Below, piece after piece: positions 1-8,234 of a stretch of DNA of 64,000 nt (position 1 is the first letter of the stretch; each line of letters opens with the position of its first letter). The notes below the pieces were generated by a model that saw only the letters and a list, made by a program, of their open reading frames with translations, was not told the origin of the DNA and ran no database searches. The position numbers and the translations under genes are program-made. The stretch is taken from the NCBI RefSeq assembly GCF_013607875.1, contig NZ_VDES01000001.1, positions 972,316 through 1,036,315 on the forward strand, in the 5' to 3' direction. Source of the stretch: Blastomonas ursincola (GTDB lineage Bacteria; Pseudomonadota; Alphaproteobacteria; Sphingomonadales; Sphingomonadaceae).

Positions 1-1686
1 GACGAGATTATATTCACGCGGCAGCGGCAAGCCGGGGATCGAACTGGCAAGCACGGTCCCGCCCGTGCCCGGCACGGTGATGCCGACCGACGTCGCGAAC
101 GGGAAGCAGGTCAGGCCCAACGCACCGGCGCGAAGCGCTGCGGGGATCGCTCCTGTGATCACGCCGTTGACGATCGCCTGGCAGGCAGGCGAATTGGCGG
201 CCAACTGATCGAAGCTGCCCCGCTTCTTTTCGTCGACATAGCGTGCGCCGAGCGTCAGGCTGAGATTGTCGGTGAAGTTGATCACGTTATGCGTGAAGAT
301 CGAGAAGCTCTCGGCGTCCTGTCGGAACTGGTTTATCGCGAAATTGCCCGCCGCATTGACCGGCACGCCGCCATTGCCCAGCGCGGTCAGCGCGAACAGC
401 GGATTGACCCCGGCAAGGTTGGCGAAGTTGCCGGCGCTCACTGCCCGCTGGTAATCCGGGCCCAGCGTCAGCGTCTGGATCTCGTTGATCTTCTCGTCCG
501 AATAATAGGCACCGACCAGGAAATCGAGCGCATCGTCGAACGCGCTGCCCTGGAAGCGCAGTTCGTGGGTCATCGTCTTGATCGGGCCGCCATTGCTGGG
601 CGTGGTCGGCGCTGATGCCGCACCATTGCCAGAGGTGAAGACGTTGAGACCGACGAAATCCGATTCCTGGTCGGAAGACGCCTCGAAATGGCGGTACGAT
701 CCAATATAGGTCATCTGCACGGGGCCGATGTCCCATTTCAGCTCGCCCGAAAAGCCATATTGCTCGGTATCGTTGTTGAACTGCTGGCTGTTGGTACGCA
801 GTTGCTTGAGCGCCTGCGGCCCCGAGGCAACGACACCGCTATTGGGCAGGCCGTGAAAGGCGAAGAACGGAACCAGTTCGGTCTCACGCACGATAACCGC
901 GTCGCAACAGTTCTCGTCGGCCTTGGCATAATCGCCGATAAGGCGGACGCTGACATCGGGCGAAGGCTCCCAGAGCAGCTGGGCGCGCACGATATAGCGG
1001 TCACGATTGCCGCTCTCCGCACCCGGCACGGTGGCACTTTTCAGATAGCCGTCACGCTTACGATAAGCGCCCGAGATGCGCAGACCCAGCTGGTCGGTGA
1101 CCAGCGGCACACTGACACCGGCCTGCACGTTGAAGAAGTCGTAATTGCCATAGGTGAAGTTGCCGAACGCCTTGACCTCGGTCAGGTCGGGGCGCTGGGT
1201 GGTGATGTTGAGCGCACCGGCCGAGGTATTGCGCCCGAACAATGTGCCTTGCGGGCCGCGCAGGATTTCGAGCCGCTCCAGATCGAGCAGATCGCCCAGC
1301 GCAATGCCGGGGCGCGACTGGTAGACGCCATCGATGAACACGCCGACCGAGCTTTCAAGGCCCGTGTTGTTGCCGGTGGTGCCGACGCCACGGATGCGGA
1401 TCGAGGTGCCCTGGCTTTCGGTCTGCGATGACTGGACGTTGAAGCTGGGCGAGATCGAGGTCAGCGACTTGATGTCCTGCACGTTCTGCCGGTCGAGCTG
1501 GGCCGGACTGACCGCCGTGACCGCCAGCGGAATGTCCTGCACATCGGCCGCGCGCAGCGTCGCAGTCACGATGATGACATCGCGCTCGGGCGCCTGATCA
1601 TCCTGCTGCGCATCCTGCGCCTGAGCCATCGATGTCATTGAGACAGTGCAAAGCAAGCCCAGAACGGGCTTCCACAAAGTGCGCAT
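1..1686 (-). CDS. TonB-dependent receptor, N-terminal part (cut by window edge)
   Basis: Outer-membrane TonB-dependent receptor that would import a substrate using the proton-motive force passed on by TonB. The 562 visible codons run open to the window edge, so the C-terminal barrel strands are missing. The start is the ATG at 1684-1686, preceded by a GGGAGAAGAGG ribosome-binding stretch. Residues 1-24 form a signal peptide ending AQAQ. The plug domain follows, with a VIIVTAT TonB-box-like start, the motif IRGVG and GPQGTLFGRNTSAG, typical of sphingomonad receptors. It is divergent from a racemase-like gene, so its substrate may belong to the same pathway, but the sequence does not tell which substrate. 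The family is clear; the ligand is not. Confidence 0.9.
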   Translation of the reverse strand, partial: MRTLWKPVLGLLCTVSMTSMAQAQDAQQDDQAPERDVIIVTATLRAADVQDIPLAVTAVSPAQLDRQNVQDIKSLTSISPSFNVQSSQTESQGTSIRIRGVGTTGNNTGLESSVGVFIDGVYQSRPGIALGDLLDLERLEILRGPQGTLFGRNTSAGALNITTQRPDLTEVKAFGNFTYGNYDFFNVQAGVSVPLVTDQLGLRISGAYRKRDGYLKSATVPGAESGNRDRYIVRAQLLWEPSPDVSVRLIGDYAKADENCCDAVIVRETELVPFFAFHGLPNSGVVASGPQALKQLRTNSQQFNNDTEQYGFSGELKWDIGPVQMTYIGSYRHFEASSDQESDFVGLNVFTSGNGAASAPTTPSNGGPIKTMTHELRFQGSAFDDALDFLVGAYYSDEKINEIQTLTLGPDYQRAVSAGNFANLAGVNPLFALTALGNGGVPVNAAGNFAINQFRQDAESFSIFTHNVINFTDNLSLTLGARYVDEKKRGSFDQLAANSPACQAIVNGVITGAIPAALRAGALGLTCFPFATSVGITVPGTGGTVLASSIPGLPLPREYNLV

Positions 1687-1859
1687 CCTCTTCTCCCACA
1701 AGCAACCTGTTGGTTGTGCTTTTGCCCCCCTCACTCTGCAGGTGATGTTGGGTGCGAAGTGAAAGCTGTCACAATGGCTGCCGGAATGCAATTCGTTTTA
1801 ATTCCCTGATTAAACTTTTGCAGTGCGGCAAGAATGGCGGAAATCCTGACCTTTTTATT

Positions 1860-1874
1860 TGTTGCAATGCAACA
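1860..1874. promoter_or_regulatory. Perfect 15-bp dyad, candidate operator
   Basis: TGTTGCAATGCAACA is a perfect inverted repeat around a single central base, in the gap between the divergent genes and about 175 bp before the racemase start. Its size and symmetry suit a dimeric repressor. No matching regulator gene is adjacent, so the assignment is inference. Confidence 0.45.
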
Positions 1875-1877
1875 TCG

Positions 1878-1897
1878 ACCTTCCGTCACGGGAAGGT
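1878..1897. repeat. Inverted repeat, 7-bp stem with 6-base loop
   Basis: ACCTTCC and GGAAGGT flank GTCACG, only 3 bp after the dyad at 1860-1874. It could be a second operator half or an RNA hairpin. No U-run follows, so a terminator is unlikely. Confidence 0.35.
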
Positions 1898-2049
1898 CAC
1901 TGTTCCGCAATACCCTCACCCTGCATTTTGCATCGCGGCGATCGACAGGCGTGCCAGCCCGCGGCCTGACCTCGAAATCGGGCTTGCATTGGACGCCGTC
2001 GACGCTAGCGTGCGCCTCTTAATCGATCAGTTAAACAAGGTGGAGAGAT

Positions 2050-3099
<1,050 letters not shown>

Positions 3100-3100
3100 T

Positions 3101-3646
3101 CTATGCTTTGGAGGCCAGATTATTCTGGAACTGACCTAGCCGATGGAGCAGGGTTTTGGACTGTACCATCAATTGCTTGAGCAAGTCGGAAGTCCCCTCC
3201 TCCGTCAGAAGCTCCTCCTTCAGAAGAGAAGTTCCTCTTGCTACGGCCATCATCTTGATTCGGGCGATCCAAGCCCCCGAATCATTTGTGTAGAGATTGA
3301 CACAGCCATGGCAGAGTAGGTTCCTGAGCTCGATTTTCTCCTGGATGGCCTGTAGCGGCTCAAGTATTGCTCGCCCCTGCCTGGCGTAGCTTCCGTCGCA
3401 CCCCAGCAATTCATGCAACTGAGCAAGCCGCCCCTTCAGGGTCGGCTTGATCTTTATCGTGGCAGCCCCATTGTGAACTTCCGACAGCAAACGCAATGTT
3501 TCGGTAACCGCGAATTCGCATTGTGCAAATGCCGCGATCATTTGGCTCCGGCTTTGATCCCATGAGGCAATTGCGATCTGTCGTGGATGTGTTGTGACAG
3601 CATTCATGCTCCAACTATATGGATGAATTATTTCAAATCTGTGCAT
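3101..3646 (-). CDS. Hypothetical protein with an R-x4-H (HEPN-like) motif
   Basis: 181 residues, family not recognised. The protein looks all-helical. In its middle is IELRNLLCHG, where Arg108 and His113 give the R-x4-6-H signature of HEPN nucleases and HEPN-like helical proteins. The ATG at 3646 has GGAAGG eight bases upstream; a second ATG at 3607 is possible but has its GGAG too close. Base composition around 3600-3700 is clearly AT-richer than the flanks, as in recently acquired DNA. It is convergent with the racemase gene and divergent from a mini-ORF resembling an antitoxin tail. A toxin role is speculative: the motif alone is weak evidence and no canonical partner is seen. Confidence 0.55.
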   Translation of the reverse strand: MHRFEIIHPYSWSMNAVTTHPRQIAIASWDQSRSQMIAAFAQCEFAVTETLRLLSEVHNGAATIKIKPTLKGRLAQLHELLGCDGSYARQGRAILEPLQAIQEKIELRNLLCHGCVNLYTNDSGAWIARIKMMAVARGTSLLKEELLTEEGTSDLLKQLMVQSKTLLHRLGQFQNNLASKA

Positions 3647-3682
3647 ATTTTATGCCTTCCGACCAGATCGACCGGAGTAAAA

Positions 3683-3832
3683 ATGATGTGCAAGGAACTC
3701 GAGAATTCTGAGCTCAATCCAGCGGACAAAGCACCCCAATATGACCTCGATCAGATGATCAAGGAGATGACCCCCGATACGTTTCCGGACATAGTTGATT
3801 GGGGAGAGCCAGTGGGCCAAGAACTTCACTGA
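3683..3832 (+). CDS. Mini-ORF resembling the C-terminal tail of a MazE/ChpS antitoxin
   Basis: 49 residues; GGAG at 3674-3677, five bases before the ATG. The second half, reading YDLDQMIKEMTP through IVDWGEPVGQELH, closely follows the toxin-wrapping tail of MazE/ChpS antitoxins, which end in forms like ITPENLHENIDWGEP and EVW. The N-terminal AbrB-fold DNA-binding domain is absent and no MazF toxin follows; the next gene is glutaminase on the other strand. It may be a remnant of a decayed antitoxin gene, a trans-acting antitoxin tail, or a small protein in its own right. The open frame extends upstream to 3587 without homology I recognise. Real expression is uncertain. Confidence 0.5.
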   Translation: MMCKELENSELNPADKAPQYDLDQMIKEMTPDTFPDIVDWGEPVGQELH

Positions 3833-3836
3833 CCCT

Positions 3837-4760
3837 TCAAACGAACACGCTCCACCCGGTCGCCTCGACCAGTTCCTCGAGCGCGATCGCGCCGACCATC
3901 GAGGTGCCCGAGGCGTTGAGGCCGGGGGACCACACCGCGATGGCGCCATGGCCCGGCGCGATGCACAGGATGCCGCCGCCGACACCGCTCTTGCCGGGCA
4001 GGCCGATGCGATAGGCGAAGTCGCCGCTATTGTCGTAATGGCCGCAGCTCATCATCACCGCGTTGATCCGGCGGCAATTCTCGCGGGTGACGAGCTGCTC
4101 GCGGTTGATCGGGTCGCAGCCGTCGAACGCCAGGAACAGGGCGGCACGCGCCAGCTGGCGGCAGCTCATCCGCACCGCGCACTGGCGGAAATAGGCGCCC
4201 AGGCTTTGCTCGACCGGATTGGCCATGTTGCCGAACGCGGCCATGAAATGCGCGAGCGCGCGGTTGCGCGATCCGGTCGCGGATTCCGATTCCGCCACCT
4301 CCTCGTCCACCGCGATGCTGTCATCGCCCGACAGCCGGTGGAAGCGCCCGAGCAGCTCCGCCTCGAACGCTTGCGCACCGCTGCGCGCCACCAGCATGTC
4401 GGTGACGACAATCGCGCCGGCATTGATCAGCGGATTGCGCGGGATGCCCTTTTCATTTTCCAGCTGCACAATCGAATTGAACGCGCTGCCCGAGGGCTCG
4501 CGCCCAACCCGGTCCCAGACATTTTCGCCATAATGCTTGAGCGCAAGCGAGAGGGTGAACACCTTGGAAATCGACTGGATCGAGAACGGCTCATGGCTGT
4601 CGCCCAGCGTGACCATGGTCCCGTCCCCCAGCACGATCGCCATGCCGAACTTGGTCGGATCGATCCGCGCGAGCGCAGGGATATAGTCGGCGACCTTGCC
4701 GGTGCCGATATGCGGGGTGACCGCAGCCTCGATGCGCGCGGTGATCGCCTGCCAGTCCAT
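3837..4760 (-). CDS. glsA: Glutaminase A
   Basis: Hydrolyses glutamine to glutamate and ammonia in the cytoplasm. The chosen ATG at 4760 gives 307 residues, about the family length of 308, beginning MDWQAI and preceded by a strong GGGGGAGGGGG ribosome-binding tract; a longer frame upstream is unlikely. The serine beta-lactamase-like fold is shown by FSIQSISKVF (the catalytic Ser-x-x-Lys), NPLINAGAI, and GKSGVGGGI near the C-terminus. It stands alone: its end lies 4 bp from the antitoxin-tail mini-ORF, and upstream it is divergent from a transporter gene. Family assignment is secure. Confidence 0.95.
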   Translation of the reverse strand: MDWQAITARIEAAVTPHIGTGKVADYIPALARIDPTKFGMAIVLGDGTMVTLGDSHEPFSIQSISKVFTLSLALKHYGENVWDRVGREPSGSAFNSIVQLENEKGIPRNPLINAGAIVVTDMLVARSGAQAFEAELLGRFHRLSGDDSIAVDEEVAESESATGSRNRALAHFMAAFGNMANPVEQSLGAYFRQCAVRMSCRQLARAALFLAFDGCDPINREQLVTRENCRRINAVMMSCGHYDNSGDFAYRIGLPGKSGVGGGILCIAPGHGAIAVWSPGLNASGTSMVGAIALEELVEATGWSVFV

Positions 4761-4837
4761 GCCCCCTCCCCCAGAATTCGGCGCTGCATTGTTCCGATCG
4801 TTGCGCAACCGAACAAAACATAGCAGGGGGAAACGGC

Positions 4838-5809
4838 ATGTCGATTCTTACGCGCCTCATTCCCGACCGGTTCGTGCTGATGCTGCTGCTGACCGTCGCG
4901 GTCGCCGCCGTGCTACCCGTGACCGGCCAGGCGGCGGTCTATGCAGGCTATGGCGTCTCGGTCGCGATCTTCCTGCTGTTCTTCCTCCACGGCCTGCGCC
5001 TGCCACGCGCCGAGGTGATCGTCGCGATGAAGAACTGGCGGCTGCAGGGCCTGATCTTCGCGTTCACCTTTGCGTTCATGCCGCTGCTGGGTCTGGCGGC
5101 ATCGCAGGCGCCGGGAGGGTTGCTGCCGCACGGGCTGGTGATCGGGCTGCTATTCCTCGGCATCCTGCCCTCGACCGTCCAGTCGGCAATCAGCTATTCG
5201 TCACTCGCGGGGGGCAATATTGCGGCGTCGGTCATGGCATCGGCACTGCTCAATCTCGCCGGCATCGTCATGACCCCGCTGCTCGTGGCGCTGCTGATCG
5301 GCGCGGACGGGGGCGCTGCGATCAGCAGCGATACCGTGATAAAGATCCTCTCGATCCTGCTGCTGCCCTTTGCTCTGGGTCAGATCGTTCAGGCCTGGCT
5401 CGGGGCCTGGGCTCAGCGCAACAAGTCTCTGCTCACCCTGCTCGACCGCAGTTCGATCGCGATCGCGGTCTATGTCGCCTTCAGCTCGGCGGTCGCGGGC
5501 GGCAAGATGCAGACGCTCGGCTGGAGCGTATTGGCGGTGCTGTGCGCCATCATCCTGCTGATGCTGGTGCTCTCGATGCTCGCCGCCTGGGGGCTGGGCG
5601 GGCTGCTCGGCCTGCCGCGCGCCGACCGCATCAGCCTGCTTTTCGCCGGATCGCACAAGAGCATCGCCACCGGCGCGCCGCTCGCCGCGATCCTGTTTGC
5701 AGGGCCCCAGGCGGGCATCGTTATCCTGCCCGCGCTGATCTATCACCAGTTGCAGCTCGTTCTATCGGCTCCGCTGGCATCCAGACTGGCGAAACACGCC
5801 GAGGCCTGA
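4838..5809 (+). CDS. Bile acid:sodium symporter-like transporter (SBF-like)
   Basis: 323 residues, almost all hydrophobic, with about ten predicted membrane helices, including runs such as FVLMLLLTVAVAAVL and IFLLFFLHGL. The conserved GILPSTVQSAI with YSSLAGGN, and LLFAGSHKSIATG near the C-terminus, mark the SBF-like (YfeH-type) branch of the bile acid:sodium symporter superfamily. These proteins are sodium-coupled carriers of organic anions, but this branch has no firmly assigned substrate. It is 77 bp from the divergent glutaminase start and is followed after 48 bp by a radical SAM gene on the same strand. A functional link to either is not evident. Confidence 0.85.
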   Translation: MSILTRLIPDRFVLMLLLTVAVAAVLPVTGQAAVYAGYGVSVAIFLLFFLHGLRLPRAEVIVAMKNWRLQGLIFAFTFAFMPLLGLAASQAPGGLLPHGLVIGLLFLGILPSTVQSAISYSSLAGGNIAASVMASALLNLAGIVMTPLLVALLIGADGGAAISSDTVIKILSILLLPFALGQIVQAWLGAWAQRNKSLLTLLDRSSIAIAVYVAFSSAVAGGKMQTLGWSVLAVLCAIILLMLVLSMLAAWGLGGLLGLPRADRISLLFAGSHKSIATGAPLAAILFAGPQAGIVILPALIYHQLQLVLSAPLASRLAKHAEA

Positions 5810-5857
5810 CGCTTTTCGCTTGGCGGCGATCGGCGACGCAGCGATATAGTCAGCAGC

Positions 5858-6823
5858 ATGAGCACCGCCGCCAGCCCGTTCGCGATCGACAATGCCCCGC
5901 CGCTCAACCCGGCCAAGTTCCGCGATCCGCTGATCACCGCCAAGGGCGAGCCGCGCGCAAGCGTCGCGATGACATCGCTCGAAACGCTATGGTTCAACAC
6001 CGGCACGCTGTGCAACCTCGCGTGCCTCAGCTGCTATATCGAAAGCTCGCCACGCAACGATGCGCTGGTCTATCTCTCGCTGGCCGAGGTAACGACCTAT
6101 CTCGACGAGATCGCTTCGTCCGCCTTGCCCACGCGTGAGATCGGGCTGACCGGGGGCGAGCCGTTCATGAACCCGGACATCATCGCGATCCTGGAGCTCT
6201 GCCTGGCACGCGGGTTCGAGACGCTGGTCCTGTCGAACGCGATGCGCCCGATGCGGCGGCACGAGGCGGCGCTGCTCGAGCTCAAGGCGCGGCATGGCGA
6301 CCTGCTCACCATCCGCGTCAGCCTGGACCACCACAGCCAGGCCGTGCACGAGGCCGAACGCGGCGTGAGCAGCTGGGACAAGGCCTTGTCCGGCCTGCAA
6401 TGGCTGGCGCAGCACGGCTTCAGGATCGCGATCGCCGGACGGCATCTGGCGCACGAAAGCGAAACCGAGGCGCGCGCAGGCTTTGCGGCGCTGTTCGAAC
6501 GCCTCGGCCTTGCCATCGACACCGGCAATCCGCAGCAGTTCGTGATGTTTCCGGAAATGGACGCGGCAGCCGACATTGCCGAGATCAGCACCGGCTGCTG
6601 GGACATATTGGGCAAGAGCCCCGATATGATGATGTGCGCGACCAGCCGCATGGTGGTGAAGCACAAGGGCGCACATGCGCCGACCGTCGCGGCCTGCACG
6701 CTGCTGCCCCATGATCCCGGTTTCGACATGGGCGCGACGCTGGCCGAGGCATCGCGCGCTGTATCGCTCAACCATCCGCATTGTGCACGCTTCTGCGTGC
6801 TCGGCGGGGCGAGTTGCAGCTAG
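5858..6823 (+). CDS. Radical SAM protein
   Basis: 321 residues. The radical SAM 4Fe-4S motif C-x3-C-x2-C is at Cys52, Cys56 and Cys59 (CNLACLSC), and LTGGEPFMNP is the SAM-binding GGE strand. The chemistry would be 5'-deoxyadenosyl radical formation; the substrate is unknown. Further cysteines cluster at the C-terminus (HCARFCVLGGASC), which could hold an auxiliary cluster as in SPASM or Twitch enzymes, though the spacing is not canonical. There is no recognisable precursor peptide or partner enzyme beside it. It lies between a transporter and an ABC1 kinase on the same strand. Confidence 0.8.
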   Translation: MSTAASPFAIDNAPPLNPAKFRDPLITAKGEPRASVAMTSLETLWFNTGTLCNLACLSCYIESSPRNDALVYLSLAEVTTYLDEIASSALPTREIGLTGGEPFMNPDIIAILELCLARGFETLVLSNAMRPMRRHEAALLELKARHGDLLTIRVSLDHHSQAVHEAERGVSSWDKALSGLQWLAQHGFRIAIAGRHLAHESETEARAGFAALFERLGLAIDTGNPQQFVMFPEMDAAADIAEISTGCWDILGKSPDMMMCATSRMVVKHKGAHAPTVAACTLLPHDPGFDMGATLAEASRAVSLNHPHCARFCVLGGASCS

Positions 6824-6899
6824 GCCGGGGCGCACCTACATAGCGGGCGAGGCGCGTGCCTATCCCGGTCGCGCCAAGCTGACAGGCCGACACACCCCG

Positions 6900-8225
6900 A
6901 TGCTCCCCCCCAGAACGCGATCTTCCGGCCAGGCCGTCCCCAGCGGCCGCCTCTCCCGCTTTGCCAGTTTCGGCACCATGGTCGGCGGGGTCGCCGGATC
7001 GATGCTCGTTGACGGCACCAAGCAGCTCGCGCAGGGCCGCCGCCCCTCGATCGGCGACCTACTGCTGACCCCTGCCAATGCGCGCAAGATCGCCGATCGG
7101 CTGGCGACGATGCGCGGTGCGGCGATGAAGCTGGGCCAGCTGATGTCGATGGACACCGGCGACTTTCTGCCGCCCGAGCTTTCGGACATTCTCGCCCGGC
7201 TGCGCGCCGATGCCCAGCACATGCCGCAGGGCCAGCTGCGCAACGTGCTCAACCAGAACTGGGGCCGCGGTTGGGAAAAGCGCTTTGCCAGCTTCGATTT
7301 CAGGCCCGTCGCCGCCGCCTCGATCGGCCAGGTGCACCGCGCGAAGACGCTCGACGGGCGCGATCTGGCGATCAAGGTGCAATATCCCGGCGTGCGGCAG
7401 AGCATCGACAGCGATGTCGACAATGTCGCTGCGCTGATCAAGCTCACCGGCCTGCTGCCGCCCGAGCTCGACATCGACCCGATGCTGGCCGATGCCAAGG
7501 CGCAGCTGCACGAAGAGGCCGACTATGCGCACGAGGCGGCGCATCTGGCGCGCTTCGGCGAGCTGCTCGCAGGACATGCGGACTTCCGCGTCCCCGCATT
7601 GCATGCCGACCTCACCACCACCGACATCCTGGCGATGGATTATGTCGAGAGCATCGCGATCGAGGACACCGCGAGCATGGACCAGGCGACGCGCGACGGC
7701 ATCGTGCTCCGGCTGGTCGGATTGCTGCTGCGCGAGCTGTTCGACTTCCGGCTGATGCAGACCGATCCAAATTTCGCGAATTATCGCTTCGATCCGGCAA
7801 GCGGCAAGTTGGTGCTGCTCGATTTCGGCGCGACGCGGGTGGTGACCGACCGGGTCGCCAATGCCTATCGCACGCTTCTGCGTGGCGGGATGCAGCGCGA
7901 TACCGCCCTGATGCGCGAGGGCGGGCTGACGCTGGGCATGCTGCATCCCGATGCGCCCGAAAGCCACAAGGTGGCGGTGCTGGGCATGTTCGACACGGCG
8001 TTCGAGCCGCTACGCATCGACGGACCGTTCGACTTCTCATCCAACGAGATGACGAGCGAACTGCGCGACGAGGGCATGGCCTTCGCCAAGGAGCGCACCT
8101 TCTGGCAGGTTCCCCCGGTCGAAACGCTGTTCATCCAGCGCAAGATCGGCGGCGTGTTCCTGCTCGGCGCCCGGCTGAAGGCGAACACCAACGTCCACCG
8201 GCTGATCAGCGACGCGGTGATGTAA
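6900..8225 (+). CDS. ABC1/UbiB (COQ8-like) atypical kinase
   Basis: 441 residues from the ATG at 6900. The ABC1 family is marked by the KxGQ motif in MKLGQLMSMD (Lys77-Gln80), AAASIGQVHRA with an alanine-rich nucleotide loop, IKVQYPGV with the invariant lysine, and LLDFGATR as the metal-binding site. Members support ubiquinone biosynthesis or membrane lipid homeostasis through ATPase rather than protein kinase activity. The usual NPGN-type catalytic segment appears as QTDPNFANY. The UbiB C-terminal membrane helices are not obvious, so this is the shorter COQ8-like type. It is 77 bp after the radical SAM gene and convergent with a SPOR-domain gene. Confidence 0.88.
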   Translation: MLPPRTRSSGQAVPSGRLSRFASFGTMVGGVAGSMLVDGTKQLAQGRRPSIGDLLLTPANARKIADRLATMRGAAMKLGQLMSMDTGDFLPPELSDILARLRADAQHMPQGQLRNVLNQNWGRGWEKRFASFDFRPVAAASIGQVHRAKTLDGRDLAIKVQYPGVRQSIDSDVDNVAALIKLTGLLPPELDIDPMLADAKAQLHEEADYAHEAAHLARFGELLAGHADFRVPALHADLTTTDILAMDYVESIAIEDTASMDQATRDGIVLRLVGLLLRELFDFRLMQTDPNFANYRFDPASGKLVLLDFGATRVVTDRVANAYRTLLRGGMQRDTALMREGGLTLGMLHPDAPESHKVAVLGMFDTAFEPLRIDGPFDFSSNEMTSELRDEGMAFAKERTFWQVPPVETLFIQRKIGGVFLLGARLKANTNVHRLISDAVM

Positions 8226-8234
8226 CCCTGGCGC

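Larger units (their letters stand above)
1687..2049. other. Divergent intergenic region, 363 bp
   Basis: Non-coding, AT-richer gap between the divergent receptor and racemase genes. It should hold both promoters. Two perfect inverted repeats are listed separately. A GGAG ribosome-binding site lies at 2042-2045, four bases before the ATG of the downstream gene. I could not place -35/-10 boxes with confidence. Confidence 0.6.
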
